A DNA stretch of 64,000 nt from the NCBI GenBank assembly GCA_964425195.1, contig CAYRLG010000004.1, positions 1-64,000 of the forward strand, in the 5' to 3' direction. Under the pieces are notes generated by a model, which had not been told where the DNA came from, made no database searches, and worked only from the letters and a program-made list of their open reading frames with translations. A program made the translations under genes and the position numbers. Source of the DNA: Desulfamplus sp964425195 (GTDB taxonomy: Bacteria > Desulfobacterota > Desulfobacteria > Desulfobacterales > Desulfobacteraceae). This document shows positions 26,457-35,400 of the stretch, one piece after another (the stretch's first letter is position 1; each line of letters opens with the position of its first letter).

Positions 26457-27464
26457 ATGAGTCAAATTCAAAGACTTGAAAAATTTCTTTCGCTCTTTTC
26501 GTCAGACAATCGCGTGCTTGTGGTTATTAATGCTGATCCTGATGCTATTGCAAGTGCAACAGCAGTAAAACGCCTTTTATGGAGAAAGGTGAGCGAGGTC
26601 AAAGTGACCTATTTTAATGAGATCAGAAGACCTGATAATCTTACCATGTTAAGGGTGCTCGATATTGAGATTATACCCATTAAAGAGATTAATGAAAAAA
26701 ATTTCGATAAGTTTGTTACTGTTGATTCTCAGCCAGATCACCATGAGTGTTTTGCAATGTTTAGGTATAATGCTATTATTGATCACCATCCACTCTCCTG
26801 TGACTCTGCTGATTTTAACGATATTCGCCCTGAATATGGCGCTTGTTCTACAATGATGACAGAGTACATAAAAGCTGCCGACATAAAACCATCTGAAAAT
26901 CTTGCAACAGCTCTAATAATGGGAATTAAGACAGATACAAAAGGTTTTTTGCGTCATACTGCTATGGAGGATGTTCGAGCATTTCAATTTTTATACAGAT
27001 ATGCAAATCCATCTATGATTGCCAGAATTGAGAGTGCAGAATTTAGAGAAAAAGACCTTGATTTTATTGCAAAGGCTATTAAAAGGAAAAAGATTATCAA
27101 CAGAAGGGTCTATTCTTATACAGGAAAAATTGAAAATCCTGATCAGTGTGTTATTACAGCTGATTTCTTTATGAAGATTGAGAGTGCTAACTGGAGTGTT
27201 GTCTCTGGTATTTATAATAAAAAATTGGTTATTATAGTAAGAAATGATGGATTACGTAAAAGTGCAGGAAAGGCTGTAAAAGAGGCTTTTGACTTTATAG
27301 GGTCTGCTGGAGGTCATCGCACCATGGCAAGAGTTGAGATAAAAATGGATGACCTTGAAAAGGAGCTTGAGAGTCAAAAAGAGTCTGAACCCCTTTCTGA
27401 TGTTAATATTGCTGAATGGATAATTGAAAAAATAGAGATGCACGCAGGTATTAAAACAGCCTAA
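26457..27464 (+). CDS. DHH/DHHA1 family phosphoesterase
   Basis: 335 residues. The N-terminal DHH domain has INADPDAIASA, VDSQPDHHE and IIDHHP as metal ligands, then GACSTMMTEYI and LIMGIKTDTKGF. The C-terminal DHHA1 domain ends SAGGHRTMARVEI. NrnA-type relatives degrade nanoRNA, pAp or cyclic dinucleotide products. The first motif is NADPDAIAS and lacks the usual HxxPD His, as in a subset of DHH proteins. Sitting in one operon with a c-di-GMP enzyme, it might degrade pGpG; that is inference. Confidence 0.85.
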   Translation: MSQIQRLEKFLSLFSSDNRVLVVINADPDAIASATAVKRLLWRKVSEVKVTYFNEIRRPDNLTMLRVLDIEIIPIKEINEKNFDKFVTVDSQPDHHECFAMFRYNAIIDHHPLSCDSADFNDIRPEYGACSTMMTEYIKAADIKPSENLATALIMGIKTDTKGFLRHTAMEDVRAFQFLYRYANPSMIARIESAEFREKDLDFIAKAIKRKKIINRRVYSYTGKIENPDQCVITADFFMKIESANWSVVSGIYNKKLVIIVRNDGLRKSAGKAVKEAFDFIGSAGGHRTMARVEIKMDDLEKELESQKESEPLSDVNIAEWIIEKIEMHAGIKTA

Positions 27465-27523
27465 TAGCAAAACCGGTGACTATTTTTTAATAAACTTCAT
27501 AAATATAACATTTCGTTAAATCA

Positions 27524-27539
27524 TGGCATTCATATTGCA
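27524..27539 (+). promoter_or_regulatory. Sigma54 promoter of the DVU0772-like gene
   Basis: TGGCATTCATATTGCA matches the sigma54 consensus with exact -24 GG and -12 GC spacing. The predicted start is near 27550, giving a 60-nt leader before the ATG at 27610. It is the best such element in the window. Confidence 0.75.
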
Positions 27540-27609
27540 TTCGTATATTCTTAAAGTAGTTTTAAAGTAGGTACTTAAACGATGACCATAACTTCATGGA
27601 GGTAATGCT

Positions 27610-27957
27610 ATGAGACTTAAAGATATAAAGAAAGATTTAAATATTGTGAATGCTGTTGATTGGGATATGACCCCTGAAGAGGCAATTGCACTTCATCTTG
27701 AGTGGGGACAGTTAAGAGGTTTAAACTACTATAGAGATAGTAATAACGAGACAATCTATTTTGTAATTAACAACTGGAAAAATCCTCCTATTGTCTCACT
27801 TGTAAAGCGTAAAGGCTTTGACTCAGAAGAGCTTTTAACATTTAGAATGCCTGAAAGGCTTGAGAAGAGATTCTTAGAGCTAAATGGAAAGCATAAAGGT
27901 GTATTTGCAGTTGAAGGAGAGGTAAGGGAGTGGCTTAAAAAAGAGCTTGCGTGTTAA
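27610..27957 (+). CDS. DVU0772-like conserved small protein
   Basis: 115 residues, soluble. The opening MRLKDIKKDLNIVNAVDWDMTPEEAIALHLEWG resembles the DVU0772 family of Desulfovibrio and relatives, whose function is unknown. No catalytic motif is seen; there is one Cys at the C terminus. TGGAGG lies 8 bases before the ATG. It is monocistronic, with a sigma54-type promoter and a strong terminator after it. Family assignment is from memory of the N-terminal pattern. Confidence 0.72.
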   Translation: MRLKDIKKDLNIVNAVDWDMTPEEAIALHLEWGQLRGLNYYRDSNNETIYFVINNWKNPPIVSLVKRKGFDSEELLTFRMPERLEKRFLELNGKHKGVFAVEGEVREWLKKELAC

Positions 27958-27986
27958 AAACATCATAATAAATAAAGATACAAGAT

Positions 27987-28019
27987 AAAAAAGCCCTGAA
28001 GCTATTTCAGGGCTTTTTT
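27987..28019. terminator. Bidirectional terminator between DVU0772-like gene and rubredoxin
   Basis: AAAAAAGCCCTGAA pairs with TTCAGGGCTTTTTT around a short GCTA-type loop. Both strands end in T runs, fitting the convergent genes. Confidence 0.9.
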
Positions 28020-28039
28020 ATCTGTTTGACTACATATTA

Positions 28040-28198
28040 TTACTCTTTAGAAAAATCTTCTTTTGAAGCACCGCAAATGGGACATTTCCAATCATCAGGA
28101 AGTTTTGAAAAATCAGTACCGGGATCTATTCCATTGTCAGGATCACCTACTTCAGGGTCATAAACATATCCACAAAGATCACATACATACTTGTCCAT
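28040..28198 (-). CDS. Rubredoxin
   Basis: 52 residues: YVCDLCGYVYDPEVGDPDNG then DDWKCPICGASKEDF, with the two CxxCG knuckles that bind one iron. Size and spacing match classical rubredoxins. In anaerobes it carries electrons to superoxide reductase, rubrerythrin or rubredoxin-oxygen oxidoreductase. AAGGAGAG precedes the ATG. Its place beside bd oxidase points to oxygen defence. Confidence 0.96.
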   Translation of the reverse strand: MDKYVCDLCGYVYDPEVGDPDNGIDPGTDFSKLPDDWKCPICGASKEDFSKE

Positions 28199-28323
28199 AA
28201 GTAACACTCTCCTTTAATAATTAAATTTTTAAAATTATACCACACTAATCGATATTAAAAACATTATTTAATAATAAAACAAACGGCTTAACTTAAGGTT
28301 AGTAAGTTAAGAACATACATATT

Positions 28324-28524
28324 TTAAAACGCCTTACCAGATTCAAATCCTATGGATTTGAGTACATAAGCTAAAGGGCAGAATCCTGTAAAGGCAGCCT
28401 GAGTAAGATTAGCCCCAACAAAACCTGTCAACCATAGCCAGTGAATGCTATGAGATACTGCAAAAATTACACTTAAAAGTACTATAGCACCAGCAACTGC
28501 AAAAACTATTCTGTCAATATTCAT
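28324..28524 (-). CDS. DUF2892 small membrane protein
   Basis: 66 residues with two membrane helices: RIVFAVAGAIVLLSVIFAV and WLWLTGFVGANLTQAAFTGFCPLAYVL, followed by GF. The NLTQAAFTGFCPLAYVLKSIG segment is the DUF2892 (YgaP C-terminal-like) signature. The role is unknown; relatives are often fused to or found near rhodanese domains. It lies between rubredoxin and cydB on the same strand. Confidence 0.85.
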   Translation of the reverse strand: MNIDRIVFAVAGAIVLLSVIFAVSHSIHWLWLTGFVGANLTQAAFTGFCPLAYVLKSIGFESGKAF

Positions 28525-28623
28525 TTTTTTTAACTCCCTTAAATATATTTACAGATATCTTTAAAAATTTTTACCAATTCATTAATATTTTAAGATGTTG
28601 TGAAACTTGATTGACAAATACAA

Positions 28624-29640
28624 TCAATACTCCATCTCATCTTTGGCTAATTTACCTTTAAACAGATTGTATGTCCACATCTGGTACGCAATGACTAAGG
28701 GTATAAATACAATCACTACACCTAACATAATTTTAAGAGTTAAAGGGCTTGAAGAGTCATTGAATGCTGTAAGGTTATATTGAGCGTCTAAAAGTGATGG
28801 AAAAAGGTTTGGAAATAAGCCAATTACACCAAAGAATGTACAACCAACAATGGTGATGGCAGAAGCACACCAGGCTCCAAAATATGCCTTTCTTGAGAGG
28901 TAGAATTTAACAGAAAGAAGTGCAACTACTGCGACAGCTATTACAATAATAAACTGAGGGTGAGCTAAATAGTTATCATATAAACGGGTAGCAAATGCAG
29001 AGGCGAGAAGAAAAAGAACAGCAACTGGTACTAAAGCCATCCATATCTTGTCTGCAAGTGCTGTAACTCTTGTATGAAGGTCTCCTTCGGTCTTCATGGC
29101 GAGCCAGTTTGCACCGTGAAGCATAAATAATAAAAGGAATAGAACGCCACCAAGAACTCCATAGGGGTTTAAAAGCATTAAGATATTTCCATGGTAAAGT
29201 CCCTGACCATCAAATGGAATACCTCTAAAAATATTAGCAAATGCAACACCAAAAAGAAGGGCTGGAATAAAGCTACCAATAAAAATGCAGAGATCCCATA
29301 CTCTCTTCCATCCAGCATCTTCAATTTGCCCCCTGAATTCAAATGCCACACCTCTTAAAATAAGGGCAAATAGAATAATTAGAAGAGGAGTGTAAAGAGA
29401 TGAGAACATTACAGCATAAACCTTTGGAAATGCTGCAAAGGTGACTCCGCCTGCTGTAATAAGCCACACTTCATTTCCATCCCAAAATGGACCAATTGAG
29501 TTAATCATTGCCCTTTTGTCATCCTCAGACTTACCAAGAACAGGGTATAGGGTACCCACACCAAAATCAAAGCCATCTGTCATAAAGAAGACAGCCCACA
29601 GAAGTCCCCAAAGAAAAAACCATATTGTTTCGAGAATCAT
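28624..29640 (-). CDS. cydB: Cytochrome bd quinol oxidase subunit II
   Basis: 338 residues, about eight or nine membrane helices. The start FFLWGLLWAVFFMTDGFDFGVGTLYP, then GPFWDGNEVWLITAGGVTFAAFP and RGVAFEFRGQ are diagnostic for CydB. AAAGGAG precedes the ATG, 74 bp behind cydA. It forms the heterodimer with CydA in the cytoplasmic membrane. Confidence 0.97.
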   Translation of the reverse strand: MILETIWFFLWGLLWAVFFMTDGFDFGVGTLYPVLGKSEDDKRAMINSIGPFWDGNEVWLITAGGVTFAAFPKVYAVMFSSLYTPLLIILFALILRGVAFEFRGQIEDAGWKRVWDLCIFIGSFIPALLFGVAFANIFRGIPFDGQGLYHGNILMLLNPYGVLGGVLFLLLFMLHGANWLAMKTEGDLHTRVTALADKIWMALVPVAVLFLLASAFATRLYDNYLAHPQFIIVIAVAVVALLSVKFYLSRKAYFGAWCASAITIVGCTFFGVIGLFPNLFPSLLDAQYNLTAFNDSSSPLTLKIMLGVVIVFIPLVIAYQMWTYNLFKGKLAKDEMEY

Positions 29641-29713
29641 TTTTATAAACTCCTTTTTAACCCATTATCGTTGTTTAACTTAAATTAATAGCTTTAAATT
29701 TTGGATATTAAAT

Positions 29714-31024
29714 TTAGTTTTTCTCTAAAATAGGACCTTTTATAGCATGTTTTGCAATCAGATAGTAACCCACTCCGCCAAGAAGAGCGTAAATCACAAT
29801 AAATGCAATCAAAGAGATAAGCACCTGGTATCCGGCAACTGGTGAGACAGCATCTGATGTTCTCATTAACCCATAAACAATCCATGGTTGGCGTCCAACT
29901 TCTGCAAGAACCCAACCCATCTCAATGGCAATATATGGTAGCGGGATGGAAAATAGCATAATTTTAAGAAAAATTGGTGACTCCATAAGTTTATCTCTTC
30001 TTAACCAGCCATAAACCATAAGAAATATAAAAAAAGTGCCAAGACCTACCATAGTTCTGAAGGCTAAGAAAGTTATTGCAACTGGCGGTCTCTCGTCTGC
30101 TGGAAAATCATTTATTCCCCTTACAGTGGCATTAAAGTCGTGATATCCAAGAAAACTTAGAATTCCGGGAATCTTTCCAATCTCAATTAAATTTTTACCA
30201 GCTTTTTCGTCAGGAATAGCAAACATAACAAGTGGAGCACTTGTCTGAGTCTCCCAATGTGCCTCCATTGCCGCAAGTTTTGCTGGCTGAACTTCTGCTA
30301 CATGGGTACCATGAAGGTCTCCTGTAAATCCAGTGACCAATGAGGCAACTAAACCAAAGACTAAAGCTATTCTAAAAGATCTTGTAAAAAACTCAATGTG
30401 TTGCTTTTTCAAAAGATGCCAAGCGCTTACACCCATTACAAAAAAGGCACTAAGAAGACAGGCTGATGGTACAACATGTAAAATTTCAAGAATACCAAAT
30501 TTATTGAATAGAACCTCAAAAAAATTGGTCATCTCAGCTCTGCCATTACGGATTGTATATCCCACAGGGTGCTGCATAAAGCCGTTTGCAGTTAAAATCC
30601 AGACAGCAGAGAGATTCCCAGCAATTGCTACAAGCCACATAACTGTAGCGTGAGCTTTAGCAGATAGCTTTTTCCAGCCAAATACCCAAATTCCTATAAA
30701 TGTAGATTCTAAGAAAAAAGCAACAGATGCTTCAATAGCAAGCAGAGAACCAAAGACATCTCCAACATACTCTGAGTATCGAGACCAGTTTGTACCAAAT
30801 TGAAACTCAAGAGTTATACCTGTTACCACACCTACGGCAAAGTTGATGAGAAAAATTTTTCCCCAAAACTTTGTCATCTGCAAATAGAGCTTATCACCGG
30901 TGCGGACGTACTGGGTCTCCATCCAGGCAATAATAATGGAAAGCCCCAATGTTAATGGAACAAAAAGAAAGTGAAACATGGTTGCAACTGCAAATTGCAG
31001 CCGAGACAGAAAAACGGGATCCAT
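29714..31024 (-). CDS. cydA: Cytochrome bd quinol oxidase subunit I
   Basis: 436 residues from the ATG at 31024; the TTG 12 bases upstream overlaps the GGAGG site and is rejected. RLQFAVATMFHFLFVPLTLGLS contains the haem b595 His, and GRQPWIVYGLMRT is near the C terminus. Length indicates the short-Q-loop type. It reduces O2 to water with quinol and high affinity, a common oxygen scavenger in sulfate reducers. A sigma54-type promoter lies 180 bp upstream. No cydX-like peptide is seen after cydB. Confidence 0.97.
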   Translation of the reverse strand: MDPVFLSRLQFAVATMFHFLFVPLTLGLSIIIAWMETQYVRTGDKLYLQMTKFWGKIFLINFAVGVVTGITLEFQFGTNWSRYSEYVGDVFGSLLAIEASVAFFLESTFIGIWVFGWKKLSAKAHATVMWLVAIAGNLSAVWILTANGFMQHPVGYTIRNGRAEMTNFFEVLFNKFGILEILHVVPSACLLSAFFVMGVSAWHLLKKQHIEFFTRSFRIALVFGLVASLVTGFTGDLHGTHVAEVQPAKLAAMEAHWETQTSAPLVMFAIPDEKAGKNLIEIGKIPGILSFLGYHDFNATVRGINDFPADERPPVAITFLAFRTMVGLGTFFIFLMVYGWLRRDKLMESPIFLKIMLFSIPLPYIAIEMGWVLAEVGRQPWIVYGLMRTSDAVSPVAGYQVLISLIAFIVIYALLGGVGYYLIAKHAIKGPILEKN

Positions 31025-31201
31025 GATATCCTCCAAAAATCATTAAAGCGTTAAGAAAAAAAGTCGTTAAAAATTGAACAACTAAATTAAAAATTATCAC
31101 AATTTATTCGTTAAACCTGCTTACTGACTATCAATGAAAAATTCAGGTTATATTTTATATTTTTCAGCAAATCAGAAATTAAAAAATATTTCAAGGAATA
31201 A

Positions 31202-31217
31202 AGCAATAGATATGCCA
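31202..31217 (-). promoter_or_regulatory. Sigma54 promoter upstream of cydAB
   Basis: On the minus strand TGGCATATCTATTGCT matches TGGCA-N6-TTGCT exactly in spacing. The predicted start near 31190 gives a leader of about 165 nt before cydA. Confidence 0.65.
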
Positions 31218-31334
31218 TTTTCTGAATATAGATAATATTTAAAAAAGTTGATGAGCACAGAACTGTTTTAAACAAACAGACTTTAACCACACTCTAATCA
31301 TATCATCTCTTGTCTCATTGAGTCAGAGTTGTAT

Positions 31335-31366
31335 CACTTATAAGTGCTACACTTAAGTTTCACTTA
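31335..31366. promoter_or_regulatory. CACTTA repeat cluster, possible enhancer/UAS of cydAB
   Basis: CACTTATAAGTG (31335-31346) is a perfect 12-bp palindrome, followed by ACTTAAGT (31351-31358) and CACTTA (31361-31366). CACTTA starts are 15 and 11 bp apart. The cluster is 120-150 bp upstream of the sigma54-type element, the usual range for activator sites. Confidence 0.4.
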
Positions 31367-31566
31367 AAATTAACGGTTCTCTTCTTAATCTTCTAAAATC
31401 TTAACGCAAAGAGAAACGGATCATAATAAAGGTAAATAGTTGTAATATGGTATGAATGGTGCATTCTAAGGTTATTTAACAATAACTATCTTTTTATTTA
31501 AATACTAATGTTCTGAATTTAACAACTCTACTTTCACTCTATTTATTCATGGAGAATCTTTTTACT

Positions 31567-31776
31567 ATGATAAAAAAAAAATGTGATATAAATATCCAAA
31601 AGACCATTCAACTTGCTGAGGAGATGATACTTCTTGCAAGAGAAGGTGAAGATGCAAGAGAAGATAGTGGCTGTGGCGTGCTATATGGCACTTTGCTCGA
31701 TTCAGGATTTAAGATAAAGCAACTTGCACTAAAAGAGAAAGAGGCTCACATAAACAAAGGGTGGTGGAAAGAGTAA
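31567..31776 (+). CDS. Small conserved-looking protein, unrecognised
   Basis: 69 residues from ATG 31567, which has a GGAG upstream; ATG 31549 would add six but has no ribosome site. The centre reads AEEMILLAREGEDAREDSGCGVLYGTLLDSGFKIKQLALKEKEAHINKGWW, a helical charged protein with one Cys and a WW end. It looks like a small soluble protein of anaerobic proteobacteria; no function is known to me. A weak sigma54-like TGGTATGAATGGTGCA (31448-31463) lies upstream. Confidence 0.6.
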   Translation: MIKKKCDINIQKTIQLAEEMILLAREGEDAREDSGCGVLYGTLLDSGFKIKQLALKEKEAHINKGWWKE

Positions 31777-31825
31777 AAGTGTTTCTATATCCACTATCCT
31801 TATTTAAATCGAGGATATTACTTTA

Positions 31826-32614
31826 ATGTCAGGATTTAGAACACATCTATATGGAGGTATGGTTGCAGGTGCAGCAACCTCAACCTGTTTTGTTTTAACA
31901 TACCCATCAATATTTACAACAACACAGTTATCAGGAATTTTTCTTACAGGCTCTATAGGTGGCTTACTTCCCGACCTTGACAGCGATACAAGCAGACCTT
32001 TTACAATGCTGTTCACACTTCTTTCCATGATTGTTCCTGTTCTTTTTTTCAAAGAGATATCAATGATATGGCTATATATTACTCCACATATTGAAACTTT
32101 ATCTATCTATTTTTCAAAATTCCTCTCTTTTTCAATAAACTTCTTTATATCTGAACAGAACTCTCTTACTAAGCAGTTTAGCTTTACTCTCAAACTTGCC
32201 CCATTCCCTACTATTGAGCATATTACACCGGAGTTTATTGTTACCTATTTTCTTATATCCTATCTTTTTATCAGATATGTAGTATGTGAAATTGTTAAAA
32301 GAGTGACTATTCATAGAGGGATTATGCACAGCATTCCATTTGCACTTTTATGTTCAGAGGTGGGTATTATTATATTTATCCCGTCTGGTAAAATGATGGC
32401 GATTGCTGTAGGAATATCTATATTTGCAGGATTTATTACGCATCTTTTACTGGATGAGGTCAATTCAGTAAAACTAAAATATGGAGTTTTACCAAAATTT
32501 AAAAAATCTTCTGGTTCAGCCTTTAAATTCAAATCTCAATCAATAGTTGCTACATTAATTGTTTACCTTCTTGTAATAGTTAGTGGAGTGCGAGTTATGG
32601 AGTTGATATTTTAA
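31826..32614 (+). CDS. Membrane-bound YdjM-like metal-dependent hydrolase
   Basis: 262 residues, about five membrane helices. The family motifs are complete: HLYGGMVAGA near the start, GGLLPDLDSDTSRP (residues about 48-61), IHRGIMHSIP and GFITHLLLDEVNS. These His and Asp residues form the metal site of the DUF457/YdjM group, whose substrate is unknown (possibly lipid-linked). The stretch of about 75 residues between the first two motifs is longer than in E. coli YdjM. Confidence 0.8.
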   Translation: MSGFRTHLYGGMVAGAATSTCFVLTYPSIFTTTQLSGIFLTGSIGGLLPDLDSDTSRPFTMLFTLLSMIVPVLFFKEISMIWLYITPHIETLSIYFSKFLSFSINFFISEQNSLTKQFSFTLKLAPFPTIEHITPEFIVTYFLISYLFIRYVVCEIVKRVTIHRGIMHSIPFALLCSEVGIIIFIPSGKMMAIAVGISIFAGFITHLLLDEVNSVKLKYGVLPKFKKSSGSAFKFKSQSIVATLIVYLLVIVSGVRVMELIF

Positions 32615-32707
32615 GTTATTCTTCTTTAAAGCTATCAGTGGCTATGGTATAAAAATATAAAAGGCATAAGTTAAGGTTTAAAAGAAAAAAGAGAGAAGGA
32701 GGTTGGC

Positions 32708-33403
32708 ATGGCAAAGACAAACAGTTCAGATTCAGACCAAATATTTGAAAATAATCAAACGCTAACTCAAACATTTTCAGGTAGTGCGTCTGTTGAAATT
32801 GACTTAAGGGGTAAGCAATCTGTACGGGCAACATTTAAACTCTCTGAAAAAGCTATTGATTCACTAAGCCTTGTTGCAATTCATCTTGGTATTAAACAAA
32901 AATCACTCTTTGATCACCTTATAGATGATGCAAAATCATTGAATGATATTGCAGAAAATATAAGGCTTAGACAATTTAATAAAATCAACAGGGTACAAAA
33001 AACATTTGTATTAAGTCGTAAAACTCTCGATGTTTTAGAGTTGATAGCAAGGGATCATGATACTCCAAGAGATGCACTTGTGGAGTACTCAATAAGGAAA
33101 CTTGAGTCTGTAATTCTTGCGGAAAAAAGAAGGCATAAACAGAGAAAAGAGCTGTTTACAGAGCTTTGTCTCCATTATGAGTCAGGCAAAGCTCTGCTTG
33201 AAAAAACAAGAGAGAGTCTTGGAGATAACGATCCATTTTGTAAAGAGATTGGAAAGTCAATGACTGTATTATCAAGAAGTATGCAGGAGTTGGCATCATT
33301 TATTGAAAAAAGTAATATTATTGAACAGTACCAACCGTTACAAAATAGTAGCAGTGAATCCATGGGCAATAGAGCTGCACATTTTCAAAATACTCTACTT
33401 TAG
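32708..33403 (+). CDS. Tandem ribbon-helix-helix-like protein
   Basis: 231 residues with two similar units. Unit 1, residues about 40-78: RATFKLSEKAIDSLSLVAIHLGIKQKSLFDHLIDD. Unit 2, about 95-133: VQKTFVLSRKTLDVLELIARDHDTPRDALVEYSIRKLE. Each has the beta strand, two helices and turn of a ribbon-helix-helix DNA-binding fold, so one chain could form a complete fold. A charged helical tail follows. GGAGG precedes the ATG. The last 9 bp overlap the convergent solute-binding gene. Target DNA is unknown. Confidence 0.65.
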   Translation: MAKTNSSDSDQIFENNQTLTQTFSGSASVEIDLRGKQSVRATFKLSEKAIDSLSLVAIHLGIKQKSLFDHLIDDAKSLNDIAENIRLRQFNKINRVQKTFVLSRKTLDVLELIARDHDTPRDALVEYSIRKLESVILAEKRRHKQRKELFTELCLHYESGKALLEKTRESLGDNDPFCKEIGKSMTVLSRSMQELASFIEKSNIIEQYQPLQNSSSESMGNRAAHFQNTLL

Positions 33404-34189
33404 ATAGAAATCCTTGATTTTTTGATAGTCACCAGCTCTTTTAAGTTCGTCCAGAGCCTCTTGCATTTGTTGAATAACAGTATCTGGTGTATCTTTATGG
33501 AGTGCGTAATACAGCTCTCCAGTTTTCAAAATATATGCAGTTTCATAAAGATTTAGATCAAAACCCTGCTGCTTTAACTCCCACTTCATAACGCTCTCTT
33601 CATAAGCAAAGGCATCCATTCTACCTATATTCATCTTTTTGATAGATTTCAATATGGCACTGGTACCACCGGTGCTATCAATCTCTTTTTGAGATAATCC
33701 TGCCTCAATAAGAAGTTGCTCCCCTATATCTTGAATAACTGCTCCAATCTTATATTTCTTAAGGTCTGCTGGCTCCTTAATTGATAATTTTCTCTCTTTT
33801 AATGATGTTAGGACAATAGTTGTTTCAGAGATTGGACCTACCCATTTAAATAGCTTCTCCCTCTCTTCTGTTCTGGTTGTGGCAAAAAGACAGCTATTTT
33901 TGTCGTTTTGCAGATAGTGATAGCCTCTTGCCCAAGGCATAAGCTGCATATCTTTACGTGTTTTATTAGAGCCAAGTTTTTTGAGCATTGCCTCAAGAAG
34001 GTCAACTGAGATACCTTGAAGTTGACCATTATGCTCAAAATTGAAAGGAGGATAGTTTTCAGTCATTAGCATAAGATCGTTTACAGATTGAGCCTCTGCC
34101 TGACAAGGAGGTTTAACTATAGTTACAAACGAAAAGAGGAAGACAATAACAGCGATAAAACTTGATGCCTTATAATTTATTTGGATCAT
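33395..34189 (-). CDS. Periplasmic solute-binding protein, family 3
   Basis: 264 residues. A signal peptide (hydrophobic FIAVIVFLFSFVTIV, then CQAEAQ) precedes a family 3 substrate-binding domain: MTENYPPFNFEHNGQLQGISVDLLEAML, CLFATTRTEEREKLFKWVGPI and YALHKDTPD. No permease or ATPase is adjacent, so it may feed a distant transporter or act as a sensor subunit. Desulfobacterota carry many such orphan amino-acid-binding-like proteins. Its stop region overlaps the convergent RHH gene. Confidence 0.85.
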   Translation of the reverse strand: MIQINYKASSFIAVIVFLFSFVTIVKPPCQAEAQSVNDLMLMTENYPPFNFEHNGQLQGISVDLLEAMLKKLGSNKTRKDMQLMPWARGYHYLQNDKNSCLFATTRTEEREKLFKWVGPISETTIVLTSLKERKLSIKEPADLKKYKIGAVIQDIGEQLLIEAGLSQKEIDSTGGTSAILKSIKKMNIGRMDAFAYEESVMKWELKQQGFDLNLYETAYILKTGELYYALHKDTPDTVIQQMQEALDELKRAGDYQKIKDFYLK

Positions 34190-34461
34190 TGAAAATTTCT
34201 CCTTTTAAAAATTTGTAATTTTATGATTTTCTTGAAGATACAAAGAGCAGATAATAGTTTATAATCTTTGAACAACATAAATATCAACTTAAATATTTGA
34301 AAACTACTCTTTAAAATTGAGATTTTTTGTTTATATTTTACAAGTTATTCTCAAATTATCTATCTATTTAAGGGAATATAGTTAAATATTTGTATTAGTT
34401 CAAGTAATTATCAACTCAGTACCAATATCAAAAACATTATGTATTATGTAAAGGAGGAGCT

Positions 34462-35400
34462 GTGATACAGGTCAAAAATCTGACCAAATACTACAACAAA
34501 TTTTGTGCGGTCGATAGTATAAATCTCGAAATCAGAAAAGGGGAAATTCTTGGTCTTCTTGGTCCAAACGGTGCTGGTAAAACAACAACATTAAGAATGC
34601 TTACCGGTTTTTTCAAACCCACTTCTGGTGACATACTTGTTAAAAATCTCTCAATTGCAAATGAGAGTCTAAAAATAAAAGAGCTGATAGGTTATCTTCC
34701 AGAATCTGCCCCACTGTACCATAATATGTTGGTATATGATTATCTCTATTATGTTGCAAATATAAGAGGAGTCCCAAAAGATAAAATAGACTCAAGAATC
34801 AAAGAACTATCCAATTTATGTGGTCTGTCAAACATAATGCACAACTCTATTGACGAGCTATCTAAGGGGTTAAAGCAGAGAGTTGGTCTTGCACATGCAA
34901 TGATGAACGATCCTGAGATACTCGTACTTGATGAGCCAACATCAGGGCTTGACCCTAATCAGATCGCTGAAATAAGAGAGATTATAAAGCAGATTGGTAA
35001 AGAGAAGACAATAATATTTTCCACACATATTTTAAGTGAAGCAGAGGCAACTTGTGATAGAATTGTAATTATTAATAAAGGTAAAATTGTTGCTGATGAT
35101 TCAACCCAGAAGCTCAAAAGCCGAGCCTCTTCAAATGCTATTATTCACCTCTCGTTGTATGATGCAAATTCAGACGAAGTTATAAATCTTTTGAAAGGTG
35201 TTGCTCCAGACATTGAGATTATAAAGAGAGAGCCTGTTGAAAGGAATTTAGTATCTTTTGAGATTCAAAGCAGCAGCTCTTATGATATAAGAAGGGATAT
35301 TTATCTTAAGATAAAAGAGTCTGACTGGATTATTGCACAACTAACAAGGGAGTCAGAAACTCTTGAGAGGATATTTCACGAGTTGACACGAGAAAATTAA
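34462..35400 (+). CDS. ABC transporter ATPase, GldA-like
   Basis: 312 residues starting at GTG 34462 with AAGGAGG five bases upstream. Walker A LLGPNGAGKTT (about 32-42), signature LSKGLKQRVGL, Walker B EILVLDEPTSGLDP and the switch His in STHIL are intact. The C-terminal extension of about 80 residues is typical for GldA/NosF-type exporters. It heads a set with a permease, a GldG-like protein and a DUF4340 protein. Confidence 0.92.
   Translation: MIQVKNLTKYYNKFCAVDSINLEIRKGEILGLLGPNGAGKTTTLRMLTGFFKPTSGDILVKNLSIANESLKIKELIGYLPESAPLYHNMLVYDYLYYVANIRGVPKDKIDSRIKELSNLCGLSNIMHNSIDELSKGLKQRVGLAHAMMNDPEILVLDEPTSGLDPNQIAEIREIIKQIGKEKTIIFSTHILSEAEATCDRIVIINKGKIVADDSTQKLKSRASSNAIIHLSLYDANSDEVINLLKGVAPDIEIIKREPVERNLVSFEIQSSSSYDIRRDIYLKIKESDWIIAQLTRESETLERIFHELTREN

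Noticed and set aside
31448..31463. TGGTATGAATGGTGCA as a sigma54 promoter for the gene at 31567
   Set aside because: Spacing is right, but both -24 and -12 boxes have mismatches (TGGTA, GTGCA), so it is mentioned only as weak.
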